Source: Rhizobium sp. PDO1-076 (GTDB lineage: Bacteria > Pseudomonadota > Alphaproteobacteria > Rhizobiales > Rhizobiaceae). Taken from it: a stretch of 46,974 bases of DNA. The stretch covers positions 1 through 46,974 of the forward strand of contig NZ_AHZC01000166.1 of NCBI RefSeq assembly GCF_000247475.1. The letters run 5' to 3'. The notes beneath the pieces were generated by a model that was given only the letters and a program-made list of their open reading frames with translations, ran no database searches and was not told where the DNA came from. Positions 15,517 through 23,696 of this stretch are shown piece by piece. How positions within the stretch are numbered: the stretch's first letter is position 1; each line of letters begins with the position of its first letter. Position numbers and translations under genes: made by a program.

Positions 15517-17342
15517 GCCTGTTCTTCCTTCTTCATTCCACTCTCCGCCTTCCCCGAATAGCCGCGTGGCGTATAGACCCAGGTCTTGCCGTCGCCGGTG
15601 GTCACGGTGCGGCTTTCCGACGAGCCGACGACCACGACGGTAAGCATATCAACATCATCGACATTGAGCGCGCCAAGCGGCACCGTGCGCACCAGCTCTC
15701 CCGGCCGGCCGAGATTGGTGGCAAGAATTACCGGCGTATCGAAGGGGCGGTATTTCAAAAGTTGGTCGCGCGCGTAAGCGAGTTGCGTGCGGCGCTTCAT
15801 CGAGACGGGATTGTAGAAGGCAATGACAAAGTCGCCCTCGCCCGCCGCCTTTACCCGCCGCTGGATATGCTCCCATGGCGTCAAAAGGTCGGAAAGCGAA
15901 ATGGTGCAAAAATCGTGACCGAGTGGTGCGCCGATCCGGGCGGCGGCGGCCTGCAGGGCCGAGATTCCCGGCGAGACCTGCACCTCGATGCGACTGGCCG
16001 CATCGGTGATACCGCCCTTGTCGAACAGTTCGAACACCAGTGTCGCCATAGCATAAATGCCGGCATCGCCGGAGCAGACCAGCGATACATCCCGGCCCTC
16101 GCCGGCCAACTCCATCGCATGCACGACCCGGGCTTCTTCCTTGCCGAGATCGAAATCATGGCGGATCTTGCCCTCGGCAAGCGGTCCGAGCAGATCGAGA
16201 TAGAGCGAATAGCCGATGAGGTCGGTCGATGCTGTGACCATGCTTGATACTTCCGGCGAGCGCCAGCCATCCGAACCGGGGCCGATGCCGACGACAAAAA
16301 GCCGGCCGCGCGCCCGGCCGATTTTAGACGGGTCGATCACGTCGCTCGCCCTGGCGATTGCGGCCGTTGCCCCCTTCGACTTGATCTTCTCACCCACCAG
16401 TTCACCCGTTGCCCCGACAGCTGCAAGGGCAGCACCTTCGGCCACGCCATGGCAGCCGACTTCTGCGAAGACCACGTCGGACGGGTTTGCCAACCGGGGC
16501 GTTTCGGCCTCCAGCACCGCTGCGGTAAAGAACCGTGCCGGCACGTTGAAATGCCGGGCGACAGCATGGATCGCCGCCTCGTCGGCCTTCACATCGATCG
16601 AGCACACAGCGGCCAGACTGGCAGGAGAAAAGCCACCCTTGGCCAGTGCCTGCTCGGCCAGCGCAATCGCCTCCTCGCTCGATGCGTGGCGTTCTGAGCC
16701 CATGCCGAGAACCAGCGTCCCGGGGTGATAGATCAGCTCCAGCGCATCGGCAGCCTTGGTTTTGTCAGTCACAGTCAGCGTCACAGAAGCCTCGTTATCG
16801 AATGGAATGCGGGATTGAATGAGCCATGAAGCAGAACCGGCAAGCCTTGCGGAAGATCCGGCCACAAGCTCGGCCATCACGACCTTGGCGTTTTCGGGAT
16901 TGGCAAGCCGGTAGCCTGCTGGCGGCTGGTCAAGTGCGACGCCGAATTTCAGGTCACCGGCAGTGGTGATTACCGCATGGGCGGAAATGCCGGTCGCGAT
17001 AAAGCGCGCCAGATCGTTGGCGCCGTGATGGCCGCCAAGCAGAGGCACGACCGAAGCGCCATCGTCGGACACGACCAGCACGGGTGGCTCGGACTGCTTG
17101 TTCGAAAGCAACGGCGCCAGAAGGCGGATCAGCGCACCGGATGCCATCACCGCGACGATTGGCCGGCCCTCGGCAAACAGCGCCTGCACATGAGCCTTCG
17201 CCGCATCGAAATGCCGATCGGCATCGGCGACGCGCGCGCGCGCGCCATGCAGTTCGCCATCGACCAGGACGGCAATGCGGCGACCAAGGTCGGCAGCACT
17301 GTCGCTCAGAACGAGGACTGCGGGCCGGGGGAACATGGTCAT
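15513..17342 (-). CDS. cobJ: CbiG-CobJ fusion: cobalt-precorrin-5A hydrolase / precorrin-3B C17-methyltransferase
   Basis: A 609-residue bifunctional protein. Residues 1-140 are the CbiG N-terminal domain (PIVAVMASGALIRLLAPLL, then VVSDDGASVVPLLGGHHGAN). Residues 140-205 are the central region. Residues 207-332 are the CbiG C-terminal/CobE domain (LVLGMGSERHAS, then FAEVGCHGVAEGAAL). From about 345 comes a full CobJ/CbiH methylase (RLFVVGIGPGSDGW, VCSGDAGIYAMA, SPGISALQAAAARIGAPLG) that makes the ring contraction. Complete CbiG opens the lactone of cobalt-precorrin-5A, a step of the early-cobalt route; the aerobic pathway has only CobE. I chose ATG 17342 for its ATGA overlap with cobI; the longer frame upstream is out-of-frame cobI sequence. 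Confidence 0.93.
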   Translation of the reverse strand: MTMFPRPAVLVLSDSAADLGRRIAVLVDGELHGARARVADADRHFDAAKAHVQALFAEGRPIVAVMASGALIRLLAPLLSNKQSEPPVLVVSDDGASVVPLLGGHHGANDLARFIATGISAHAVITTAGDLKFGVALDQPPAGYRLANPENAKVVMAELVAGSSARLAGSASWLIQSRIPFDNEASVTLTVTDKTKAADALELIYHPGTLVLGMGSERHASSEEAIALAEQALAKGGFSPASLAAVCSIDVKADEAAIHAVARHFNVPARFFTAAVLEAETPRLANPSDVVFAEVGCHGVAEGAALAAVGATGELVGEKIKSKGATAAIARASDVIDPSKIGRARGRLFVVGIGPGSDGWRSPEVSSMVTASTDLIGYSLYLDLLGPLAEGKIRHDFDLGKEEARVVHAMELAGEGRDVSLVCSGDAGIYAMATLVFELFDKGGITDAASRIEVQVSPGISALQAAAARIGAPLGHDFCTISLSDLLTPWEHIQRRVKAAGEGDFVIAFYNPVSMKRRTQLAYARDQLLKYRPFDTPVILATNLGRPGELVRTVPLGALNVDDVDMLTVVVVGSSESRTVTTGDGKTWVYTPRGYSGKAESGMKKEEQA

Positions 17343-18082
17343 GTGCTGCGCTCCGCGCCAAGCCGGCTCGCCAGCGCCGGATGCCAGCTCTCGGCGCCCT
17401 TGTAGATCAGGATCATCGAAAAATACGGCGCGACATCCTCGGCAACCTCGGCAAGCGGCATCAGCCGCTGTTCGGCAAGGCTGACGCGCTCGACATATCC
17501 TGCCTGCGCCGTCAGCCCGAGCTCGGCGATCAGCGAACGGATGCGGGAAAAATGCCGGCCGATCTTGATGATCGCCACAGCACCGCATGCAGCTATCCGG
17601 TCGGCCAGAATTTCATCATCCAGCGGGCCGGGCAGCACGGTCAGCACGTCGTTGCGGGCGGCAAGCGGTCGGCCAAGCCCGGCGGCAGCCGCCATCATCG
17701 ACGATACCCCCGGCACGACCTCGGTCGGATAGCGATCAGCCAACCGCCCGAACAGATACATGAAGGAACCGTAGAAAAACGGATCGCCCTCGCACAGCAC
17801 CGCAACATCGGCGCCGGCATCGAGGTGCCGCGCCAGCACCTCGGCGGCCTGGCTATAGATCTCCTGCGCCGGGAACCGCTCGACCCGCATCGGCACGATG
17901 ATCGGCACTTCGAGCTGGGCTGCAGTCACATAAGGCGCGACGATCTGCCGGGCAAAACTTGGACCGGTGTCGGGCGCCGGATAGGCGACGACCGGGCACG
18001 ATGTCAGGATACGATGCGCCTTGAGCGTCAGCAGTTCGGGATCGCCGGGGCCAAGGCCAAGGCCGTAGAGTGTTCCGGTCAT
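17339..18082 (-). CDS. cobI: CobI/CbiL, precorrin-2 C20-methyltransferase
   Basis: SAM-dependent methylase of 247 residues. Its signatures are YGLGLGPGDPELLTLKA, VLCEGDPFFYGSFMYL and VVPGVSSMMAAAA, typical of C20 methylases. It acts on precorrin-2 (CobI) or cobalt-factor II (CbiL). This choice matters here, because a CbiX cobalt chelatase heads the same operon. ATG 18082 has AAGGA about 8 bases upstream; a longer frame would add 14 residues without support. It follows cobL after 85 bases and overlaps cbiG/cobJ by ATGA. Confidence 0.95.
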   Translation of the reverse strand: MTGTLYGLGLGPGDPELLTLKAHRILTSCPVVAYPAPDTGPSFARQIVAPYVTAAQLEVPIIVPMRVERFPAQEIYSQAAEVLARHLDAGADVAVLCEGDPFFYGSFMYLFGRLADRYPTEVVPGVSSMMAAAAGLGRPLAARNDVLTVLPGPLDDEILADRIAACGAVAIIKIGRHFSRIRSLIAELGLTAQAGYVERVSLAEQRLMPLAEVAEDVAPYFSMILIYKGAESWHPALASRLGAERST

Positions 18083-18167
18083 GCGAAGGTCCTTGGTACT
18101 GGCGCGGGATGACTGCCGCCGCATGCGTGGCTACCAAAACCAGCGCTCAATAAAACTCGCCCCACCA

Positions 18168-19403
18168 TCACGCCTCCTCCTTGGTCGCGGTCCAGATCGT
18201 CACCGGCATCAGCGACTTCCAGCCGCAATAGCGTCCAACCGGTGCTGCCCGCGACACCTGGATGCGGATCAAGTCTCCGCCGTAAATACCACGCAGCTCG
18301 GCAAGCCGCGCCTCGCCCTCGATGGTCACGGCATTGGCGGCCAGCCAGCCGCCAGGACCGAGCGCCTGCCAGCAGGCCTCGAACACGCCCTCGCCGGTAA
18401 TCCCACCACCGATGAACACGGCATCCGGTCGGCGTAGGCCCGCAAGGGCTGTCGGGGCTTCGCCCTCGACAATGTCGAGATCGGGCACGCCTAGGTTTTC
18501 GGCGTTTTCACGCATCATCGCCACCCGTTCCGGCTTGGCTTCGATCGCGATCGCCCGCGTCCCCATGCCGGAGCGCATCCACTCGATCGCGATCGAACCG
18601 CAACCGGCGCCAACATCCCAAAGCATTGCATTGGGAAAGGGCGAGAGTTGCGACAGCGTTACGGCGCGGATCTCACGCTTGGTCAGCTGTCCATCATGGC
18701 GGAAGGCTTCGTCCGGAAGGCCGGAGACCGGCGACAGCAGCGGTCCATCGGAGGCGCAATCGATGGCCAGCGTGTTGAAATCCGAAAATTCCGGCTGGTG
18801 TTCAAGGATCTGGCACGCCGTCAGCGTCACCACACGCTCAGCGCCGCCGCCCATGTGTTCGAGCACATGCAGGATCGAGTTGCCGAAGCCGCGATGCACC
18901 AGGAGCCCCGACGCCTGTTCGATGGTCGAAGCATCCGAGGTCAGCGCCAGGATCCGCGCCCGCGGCAGCACATGGCGATTGAGAAAGGCGAGCGGCCGAC
19001 CATGCAGCGAGATCTGGGTCACCGACTGCAGCGGCCATCCAAGCCGGGCCGCCGCCAGAGAAAAGGCGGACGGGCTCGGCAGGATGTACATTTCTTCGGC
19101 CGCCACATGCCGGCGCAGCGTCGCGCCGATACCGAAATGCATCGGATCGCCAGTTGCCAGCACAGTGACGGGCGAGCCGCGCAACTTGAGAATTTCGGCC
19201 AGCGTTTCACGGAACCCGGCGCCCCAGGTCAGGATGCGCTTCAGTTCCGGCAGTGAACTGCCGTCGATCACCGCATCGAGCCGTTCGCCGAGCACAAGCG
19301 TTTCGGCCTGCCAGACATGCGACTGCGCTTCCGGCGTCAGGCTCTCCAGCCCGTTGTCGCCGATGCCGATGATGGTCAGCCACGGTTGCTGCAGATCAGA
19401 CAT
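18168..19403 (-). CDS. cobL: CobL (CbiE-CbiT), precorrin-6B C5,15-methyltransferase, decarboxylating
   Basis: Bifunctional enzyme of 411 residues. The N-terminal CbiE half is a corrin methylase (LTIIGIGDNGLESLTPEA, VTVLATGDPMHFGIGATL, LPSPSAFSLAAARLGWP). The C-terminal CbiT half is a Rossmann SAM enzyme (MLWDVGAGCGSIAIEWMR, FIGGGITGEGVFEACW). Together they methylate C5 and C15 and remove the C12 acetate carboxyl. The fused form is usual in alphaproteobacteria. ATG 19403 overlaps the end of cobH by 8 bases. Confidence 0.95.
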   Translation of the reverse strand: MSDLQQPWLTIIGIGDNGLESLTPEAQSHVWQAETLVLGERLDAVIDGSSLPELKRILTWGAGFRETLAEILKLRGSPVTVLATGDPMHFGIGATLRRHVAAEEMYILPSPSAFSLAAARLGWPLQSVTQISLHGRPLAFLNRHVLPRARILALTSDASTIEQASGLLVHRGFGNSILHVLEHMGGGAERVVTLTACQILEHQPEFSDFNTLAIDCASDGPLLSPVSGLPDEAFRHDGQLTKREIRAVTLSQLSPFPNAMLWDVGAGCGSIAIEWMRSGMGTRAIAIEAKPERVAMMRENAENLGVPDLDIVEGEAPTALAGLRRPDAVFIGGGITGEGVFEACWQALGPGGWLAANAVTIEGEARLAELRGIYGGDLIRIQVSRAAPVGRYCGWKSLMPVTIWTATKEEA

Positions 19404-21129
19404 TGGTGCCAAGCCCTCCGGCAAGCGCGTTCACCGCAGCAGAGGCCATCGCCGAACCGCCGCGTCGACCGCGCACGGCAATATAGGGAATGCCGCGACT
19501 ATCTTCGATCAGCGCATCCTTGCTTTCCGCCGCCCCGACAAATCCGACCGGCATGCCGAGAATCAAAGCCGGTTTCGGCGCACCGGCGTCGATCCGCTCC
19601 AGCAGCCGGAACAGCGCCGTCGGGGCATTGCCTATCGCAACAACGGCACCCGCGAGATGCTCGTCCCAGAGATCGACCTGGGCGGCAGATCGCGTATTGC
19701 CGATCTCGTCGGCCTTCGGGCGCACGCGCGCATCATTCAGCAGGCAGATCACATCATTCTCGGCCGGCAACAGCCGGCGAATGATGCCATGGCGGACCAT
19801 TTCGACGTCGACCAGCACCGGCGCACCAACCGCAAGTGCAGCGGCACCGGCATCGAATGCACAGTCCGAAAAGGCGATATCATCGACCAGATCGACCATC
19901 CCGCAGGCATGAATCAATCTGATAACCAACGCATCCAGGCCATTGGAAAAGCGTGATAAATTCACTTCGTTCCGGATCGTTGAAAAGGACTGGCGGTAGA
20001 TTTCGGCGGGGTTGCGGATGTAGTCGAGGGATGCATTCGGAACATACCCCCCTCTGTCACTGCGTGACATCTCCCCCACACGGGGGGAGATCGCAGGAAG
20101 CGACACGCTGGGGTACACAGCCGCTATTGTCTTCTCATGCCCAATTGTGGATTTGGCGGCACCGAGGTCAACAGCGTTCTGATCTCCACCCGTGTGGGGG
20201 AGATGGCCGGCGGGCCAGAGGGCGGACACTCCCTGCACGGCCAAAGCCTGATGCCCGATCCCGAGCACCCAGCCCTCTTCCCGCAGCACCTGATCAGTCT
20301 CGCCAGCCGACAGCATATCGGGCGCCGCAAACAGTTGCCCGAGAACACCGGCGGTATCAAAGCGCGAAAACGCCTCGGCCACAGTCGAAACCTGCAGCGC
20401 ATCCCGGACACCCTCTGCGCCGTCGGCCAGAGAAAACAGCGAGGGATAGATTTCGGCAAAGACGACAGGCTTGCCAGACTCAGCAGAAAAGCCGGTTTCG
20501 AACGGCCAGACAGCTATGCGATCGGCAAAGCCGCTGTCGTCGATGAAGCGCGAGAGGCGGGCAATGCCCAGCAGCGACTGGCTGCCGACCGAACCGGCGT
20601 AGGCGATCTGCCAGACCGATTTGGCGCCCTTGGCATGCGCCTCTGCCACACGGAACACCGGTGGCGCATCGACAGGCGCAACCGGCTTCTTGTCGCTCAG
20701 ATGCGTGTAACTATGTCCCTGCGGCCGGCCCCAGAAGCGCGGCGTGTCGGCAAAATAATCGCGGTTCCAGTCCGAAGCCAGCTGGAACCGGTTGTTTGCA
20801 TTGTCCGGCCCATCCTCGACTTCATCGGCGATCTTGCGCCAGAGCACCCGCCAGTCCGCCCTGCCCGTCAGCCGCTCGGCCGTTCCTTCCGGATAGCCGA
20901 AGGCAAAGTCGAAGCCGCAGAGCAGCCGCTCGCCGGCCGCCAGCGCCTCGTCCACGATCACCGAAAGCCGCTGCATGAAGGCATGCCGGGTGGAGAAATT
21001 CTCCAGCCAGTCGAGACGCACCTGATCGCCGCTGCGCCTGACAAGGCAGGCCCAGATCGAATTGGCCCCCTTCACCGGCGCGCCGGCGCCGGACCAGTCG
21101 ACAATCAGGATGCGATCGAACAGGGCCAT
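19396..21129 (-). CDS. cobH: CobH precorrin-8X methylmutase with extra N-terminal domain and inserted repeat
   Basis: A 577-residue protein in three parts. Residues 368-577 are a complete CobH/CbiC that migrates the C11 methyl to C12 to give (hydrogeno)byrinate; the catalytic His408 lies in LIHACGMVDL, and GNAPTALFRLLE and MPVGFVGAAESK are hallmarks. Stand-alone CobH is about 210 residues. Residues 1-297 form a separate domain with Asp11 (IVDWSGAG), Asp74 (GFDFAFGYP) and Glu226 (FAEIYPSL), an arrangement that suggests an RNase H-like/DUF429-type fold; its role is unknown. Residues about 301-361 are encoded by a palindromic repeat inserted in frame between the domains. The ATG overlaps the cbiX stop as TAATG. 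It could be one polypeptide or be cleaved within the repeat-derived linker. Confidence 0.9.
   Translation of the reverse strand: MALFDRILIVDWSGAGAPVKGANSIWACLVRRSGDQVRLDWLENFSTRHAFMQRLSVIVDEALAAGERLLCGFDFAFGYPEGTAERLTGRADWRVLWRKIADEVEDGPDNANNRFQLASDWNRDYFADTPRFWGRPQGHSYTHLSDKKPVAPVDAPPVFRVAEAHAKGAKSVWQIAYAGSVGSQSLLGIARLSRFIDDSGFADRIAVWPFETGFSAESGKPVVFAEIYPSLFSLADGAEGVRDALQVSTVAEAFSRFDTAGVLGQLFAAPDMLSAGETDQVLREEGWVLGIGHQALAVQGVSALWPAGHLPHTGGDQNAVDLGAAKSTIGHEKTIAAVYPSVSLPAISPRVGEMSRSDRGGYVPNASLDYIRNPAEIYRQSFSTIRNEVNLSRFSNGLDALVIRLIHACGMVDLVDDIAFSDCAFDAGAAALAVGAPVLVDVEMVRHGIIRRLLPAENDVICLLNDARVRPKADEIGNTRSAAQVDLWDEHLAGAVVAIGNAPTALFRLLERIDAGAPKPALILGMPVGFVGAAESKDALIEDSRGIPYIAVRGRRGGSAMASAAVNALAGGLGTNV
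20046..20225. repeat. palindromic MITE-like element inside cobH
   Basis: A 180-base element with imperfect inverted ends of about 45 bases. The left end runs CCCCCCTCTGTC then ATCTCCCCCACACGGGGGGAG. The right end is its reverse complement with a few changes. Each end is itself a hairpin. At 180 bases it adds 60 codons and keeps the cobH frame open, coding a linker with PAGHLPHTGGDQ and ISPRVGEMSRSD. A related copy lies in cobN at 27129-27316. No transposase is visible. Confidence 0.85.
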
Positions 21130-22490
21130 TATTTCTTCTTCTGCATCGACTTCGGACCAAGCGGATGGTCGGCATGCGGATAAGGCGCGTGATGATGGTC
21201 ATGGCCATGATCATGCGCGTGCCCGTGAGCATGTGAATGGCTGTGGCCATGATCGTGATGGCCGTGGTCATGCGCGGCATGGGCATCGTGATGGTTGTGA
21301 TCATGATGATGCGTGTGGCCATGATCATGGCCGCAGCCGCAATCCGGTCCGTGCTCATGCACGGCCTTTTTGCCGCTCGATGACGCATTCATCACCGCCT
21401 CGAGTTCCGCATCCGGCGCCGCATTCAGCAGATGACCGTATTTTCCACCCAGCAAGGTCGAGGCTCCGTAGTCGAAGGCCGGCTCAAGGGGAGCAGGCGC
21501 AGCATGGCTGTGCACCGGCGTCCACGGCAGGCCATGCTCGCGACAGAAATCCTCTTCGCGGCACGACGCATCGCAGTCACCGTGGCAGGGACAGTCTTCC
21601 ATGCCGCCGCCGATGCCTTCGACATGGTGGTGATGGCTTTCCTGCGGCTGCCCGATATCGGCTTCGAAGCCCAGCACCTGTTCGCGGTATTTGCACATCT
21701 GGCAGTTCATCACCGCGGCACCCTCAAGGATCTCCTTGACCCGATCCTGGAAAGTATCAAGCACCAGCGGGTGGTCGTTGAGATAGCTCGCCTTGACGAA
21801 CTGGATCTCCGGATGGCGGGCGGCAACCGCGTCGGTATAGCTGTAGATGCGCTTGACCAGCACACCGGTAAACAGGAAGTAGGGGAAGACGATGATGCGC
21901 TTGTAGCCAAGCTTGGCCGCATGGCTCAGGCCCGGCTCGACCAGCGGGAAGGTCACGCCAGAATAGCAGGTCTCGCCCCAGCCGAAGCCCATGCCTTCCC
22001 AGAGCATGCGCATGACCTTGGTCGCATTGGAATTGGCGTCGGGATCGGACGAACCGCGCCCGACCACCATCAGCAGTGTCTCATGTTTGTCGACGAACCC
22101 GAGTTCGGCATTGGCCTGATCGACCGCTTCCTGGATCCGGCCGCCGGCAGCGCGGATCATCTTCAGGTCGATGCCGAGTTCGCGGCCATAGTTGATCACC
22201 ATGCCCGGGTTCTGCGCCTGATAGGTATTCAGCACCGAGGGGATGTCGTTCTTCGCGTGACCGGCGGCAAACAGCATGCCGGGCACGGCAAGCACCCGCG
22301 TGACGCCGGCGGCGCGCAGCCGGTCGAGGCCCTCCGCGATCACCGGATTGCAGAACTCCAGATAGCCGTATTCGACCGGCATGTCGGGATTGCGCGCCCT
22401 GAGTGCTTCGGCAATGATCGCGAACTCGCGCGCCGCGTTCTGGTTGCGGCTGCCATGGCCGCAGACCATGATTCCAAGTTTTTCAGCCAT
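21129..22490 (-). CDS. cbiX: CbiX, long-form sirohydrochlorin cobaltochelatase with Cys clusters and His-rich tail
   Basis: A 453-residue class II chelatase. The two CbiX repeats cover about 1-130 and 135-255, with metal-site His12 (VCGHGSR) and His78 (AAGHAKNDIP). Residues 261-266 are MNCQMC, the MxCxxC motif known to bind a [4Fe-4S] cluster in long CbiX proteins. A second cluster, Cys300, 302, 306, 310 and 316, follows. Residues 378-441 are extremely His-rich (HDHGH-type repeats), probably a cobalt store or delivery segment. CbiX inserts cobalt into sirohydrochlorin, the first committed step of the early-cobalt route. It heads the operon to cobM, where aerobic pathway operons usually carry cobG. 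ATG 22490 follows GGGAGG; upstream in-frame sequence looks non-coding. Confidence 0.93.
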   Translation of the reverse strand: MAEKLGIMVCGHGSRNQNAAREFAIIAEALRARNPDMPVEYGYLEFCNPVIAEGLDRLRAAGVTRVLAVPGMLFAAGHAKNDIPSVLNTYQAQNPGMVINYGRELGIDLKMIRAAGGRIQEAVDQANAELGFVDKHETLLMVVGRGSSDPDANSNATKVMRMLWEGMGFGWGETCYSGVTFPLVEPGLSHAAKLGYKRIIVFPYFLFTGVLVKRIYSYTDAVAARHPEIQFVKASYLNDHPLVLDTFQDRVKEILEGAAVMNCQMCKYREQVLGFEADIGQPQESHHHHVEGIGGGMEDCPCHGDCDASCREEDFCREHGLPWTPVHSHAAPAPLEPAFDYGASTLLGGKYGHLLNAAPDAELEAVMNASSSGKKAVHEHGPDCGCGHDHGHTHHHDHNHHDAHAAHDHGHHDHGHSHSHAHGHAHDHGHDHHHAPYPHADHPLGPKSMQKKK

Positions 22491-22910
22491 GAATTCCGGC
22501 CTCCCTGCTTCGTATTTTTCTCTATGTACGAAGCGCCAGAGCAGCGGTGAAACTACTCTATGGCCTTTGGGACAGCTCCGGAATTGGCCCCCTGATTGGG
22601 TCAGCCGCACCGGACTATTTCCAGCCTGTCGAACAGGCGCCGTCGCACATGGAATAGAGCTTTATCGAAGGTGGCTTTCGGGGTCAAACCGGTTTGCGCC
22701 GCTTCGTGTGGAAGATGCGCCAGTCCACTGTTGCGCAGGCCGCTCTGCGCGCAAAGTCAGCACATGCGGTTGCTCGCATTCAAGACTCGGTGCACAAGTC
22801 CTGTGCCCTTATCTACGCATCGCTTTCCATCCGCGTTGAGGACGTCTCCGCCTGTCCAGATGACCCCGCCCTTCCAGATGCTCCCCCTAACCTACGACAT
22901 AGAGTGACCT
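22491..22910. other. 420-base gap between cbiX and the TSUP gene
   Basis: This region separates two divergent genes and should hold the cbiX operon promoter. I see a short perfect hairpin GCCTGT-CGA-ACAGGC (22624-22638) and, near the TSUP start, an imperfect tandem repeat of TCCAGATG plus C-rich tracts (22858-22888). I looked for the cobalamin riboswitch core and B12 box on both strands and did not find them. No convincing reading frame is present. Confidence 0.4.
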
Positions 22911-23696
22911 GTGGCCGATCTCGCCTTCAACCTCCTTCTCCTGCTCTTCGTCGCAGCCTTCATCGCCGGATTTGTCGATTCCATCGCCGGTGGCGGCGGG
23001 CTGATCACCATCCCCGCCATGTTGATCGTCGGCATCCCGCCGCTGGAAACGCTCGGCACCAACAAGCTGCAATCGATGTTCGGCGCCGGTTCCGCGACGA
23101 TCGCCTATGCTCGCAAGGGCCATGTCGACCTGAAGAGGCAACTGCCGATGGCGATCATGGCAGTGGCAGGCGGTGCGATCGGCGCCCTGATCGCAACCGT
23201 GGTGCCGGGAAGCGTGTTGCGGGCGCTGATGCCTTTCCTTCTGGTGGCGATCGCCCTCTACTTCGCCCTGAAGCCAAACCTGTCCGACGAAGATCGCCAT
23301 CAGCGCATTACGCCGTTCGTCTTCGGCCTGACCTTCGTGCCGCTGATTGGCCTCTATGATGGCGTCTTCGGCCCCGGCACAGGCTCCTTCTTCATGCTCG
23401 CCTTCGTCTCGCTTGCCGGTTTTGGCGTGCTGAAGGCGACTGCGCATACCAAGCTGCTCAATCTCGGTTCCAATGTCGGCGCGTTCATCGTCTTCATGAT
23501 CGGCGGCGTCGTGTTGTGGAAAATCGGCCTGATGATGGGCCTCGGCCAGTTCCTCGGCGCCCAGGTTGGCTCGCGCTTTGCCATGAAAAGCGGCGCAAAG
23601 CTGATCAAGCCGCTGTTGATCGTCACATGCGTGGCATTGGCGGTAAAACTGCTGCTTGACCCGACCAATCCGATCCGGGTGTGGATGGGGTTCTAG
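22911..23696 (+). CDS. TSUP-family (TauE/SafE-like) membrane permease
   Basis: A 261-residue inner-membrane protein with about eight hydrophobic segments. The duplicated glycine motifs of the family are present in each half: GFVDSIAGGGGLITIPA near the N terminus and GLYDGVFGPGTGSFF in the middle. TSUP members move small anions such as sulfite, sulfoacetate or organosulfur compounds; the substrate cannot be read here. The start is GTG at 22911, with only a weak GAGTGA upstream. It stands alone on the plus strand between two cobalamin operons, and its TAG stop overlaps the stop of the EamA gene in a shared CTAG. Confidence 0.85.
   Translation: MADLAFNLLLLLFVAAFIAGFVDSIAGGGGLITIPAMLIVGIPPLETLGTNKLQSMFGAGSATIAYARKGHVDLKRQLPMAIMAVAGGAIGALIATVVPGSVLRALMPFLLVAIALYFALKPNLSDEDRHQRITPFVFGLTFVPLIGLYDGVFGPGTGSFFMLAFVSLAGFGVLKATAHTKLLNLGSNVGAFIVFMIGGVVLWKIGLMMGLGQFLGAQVGSRFAMKSGAKLIKPLLIVTCVALAVKLLLDPTNPIRVWMGF

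Noticed and set aside
18322..19956. Open frame of 544 codons on the plus strand opposite cobL and cobH
   Set aside because: Antisense to two clear genes, with Ser/Arg/Pro-rich shadow composition.
21180..21350. Short-period repeats of ATG/CAT triplets that look like a microsatellite
   Set aside because: They are explained by the His-rich coding tail of CbiX (codons CAT/CAC alternating with GAT/GGC).
22540..22640. Stretch upstream of cbiX that slightly resembles the riboswitch core (GTGCGGCTGACCC on the minus strand)
   Set aside because: No CCACTG, GGGAAGG or B12 box follows in the right order, so I do not call a second riboswitch.
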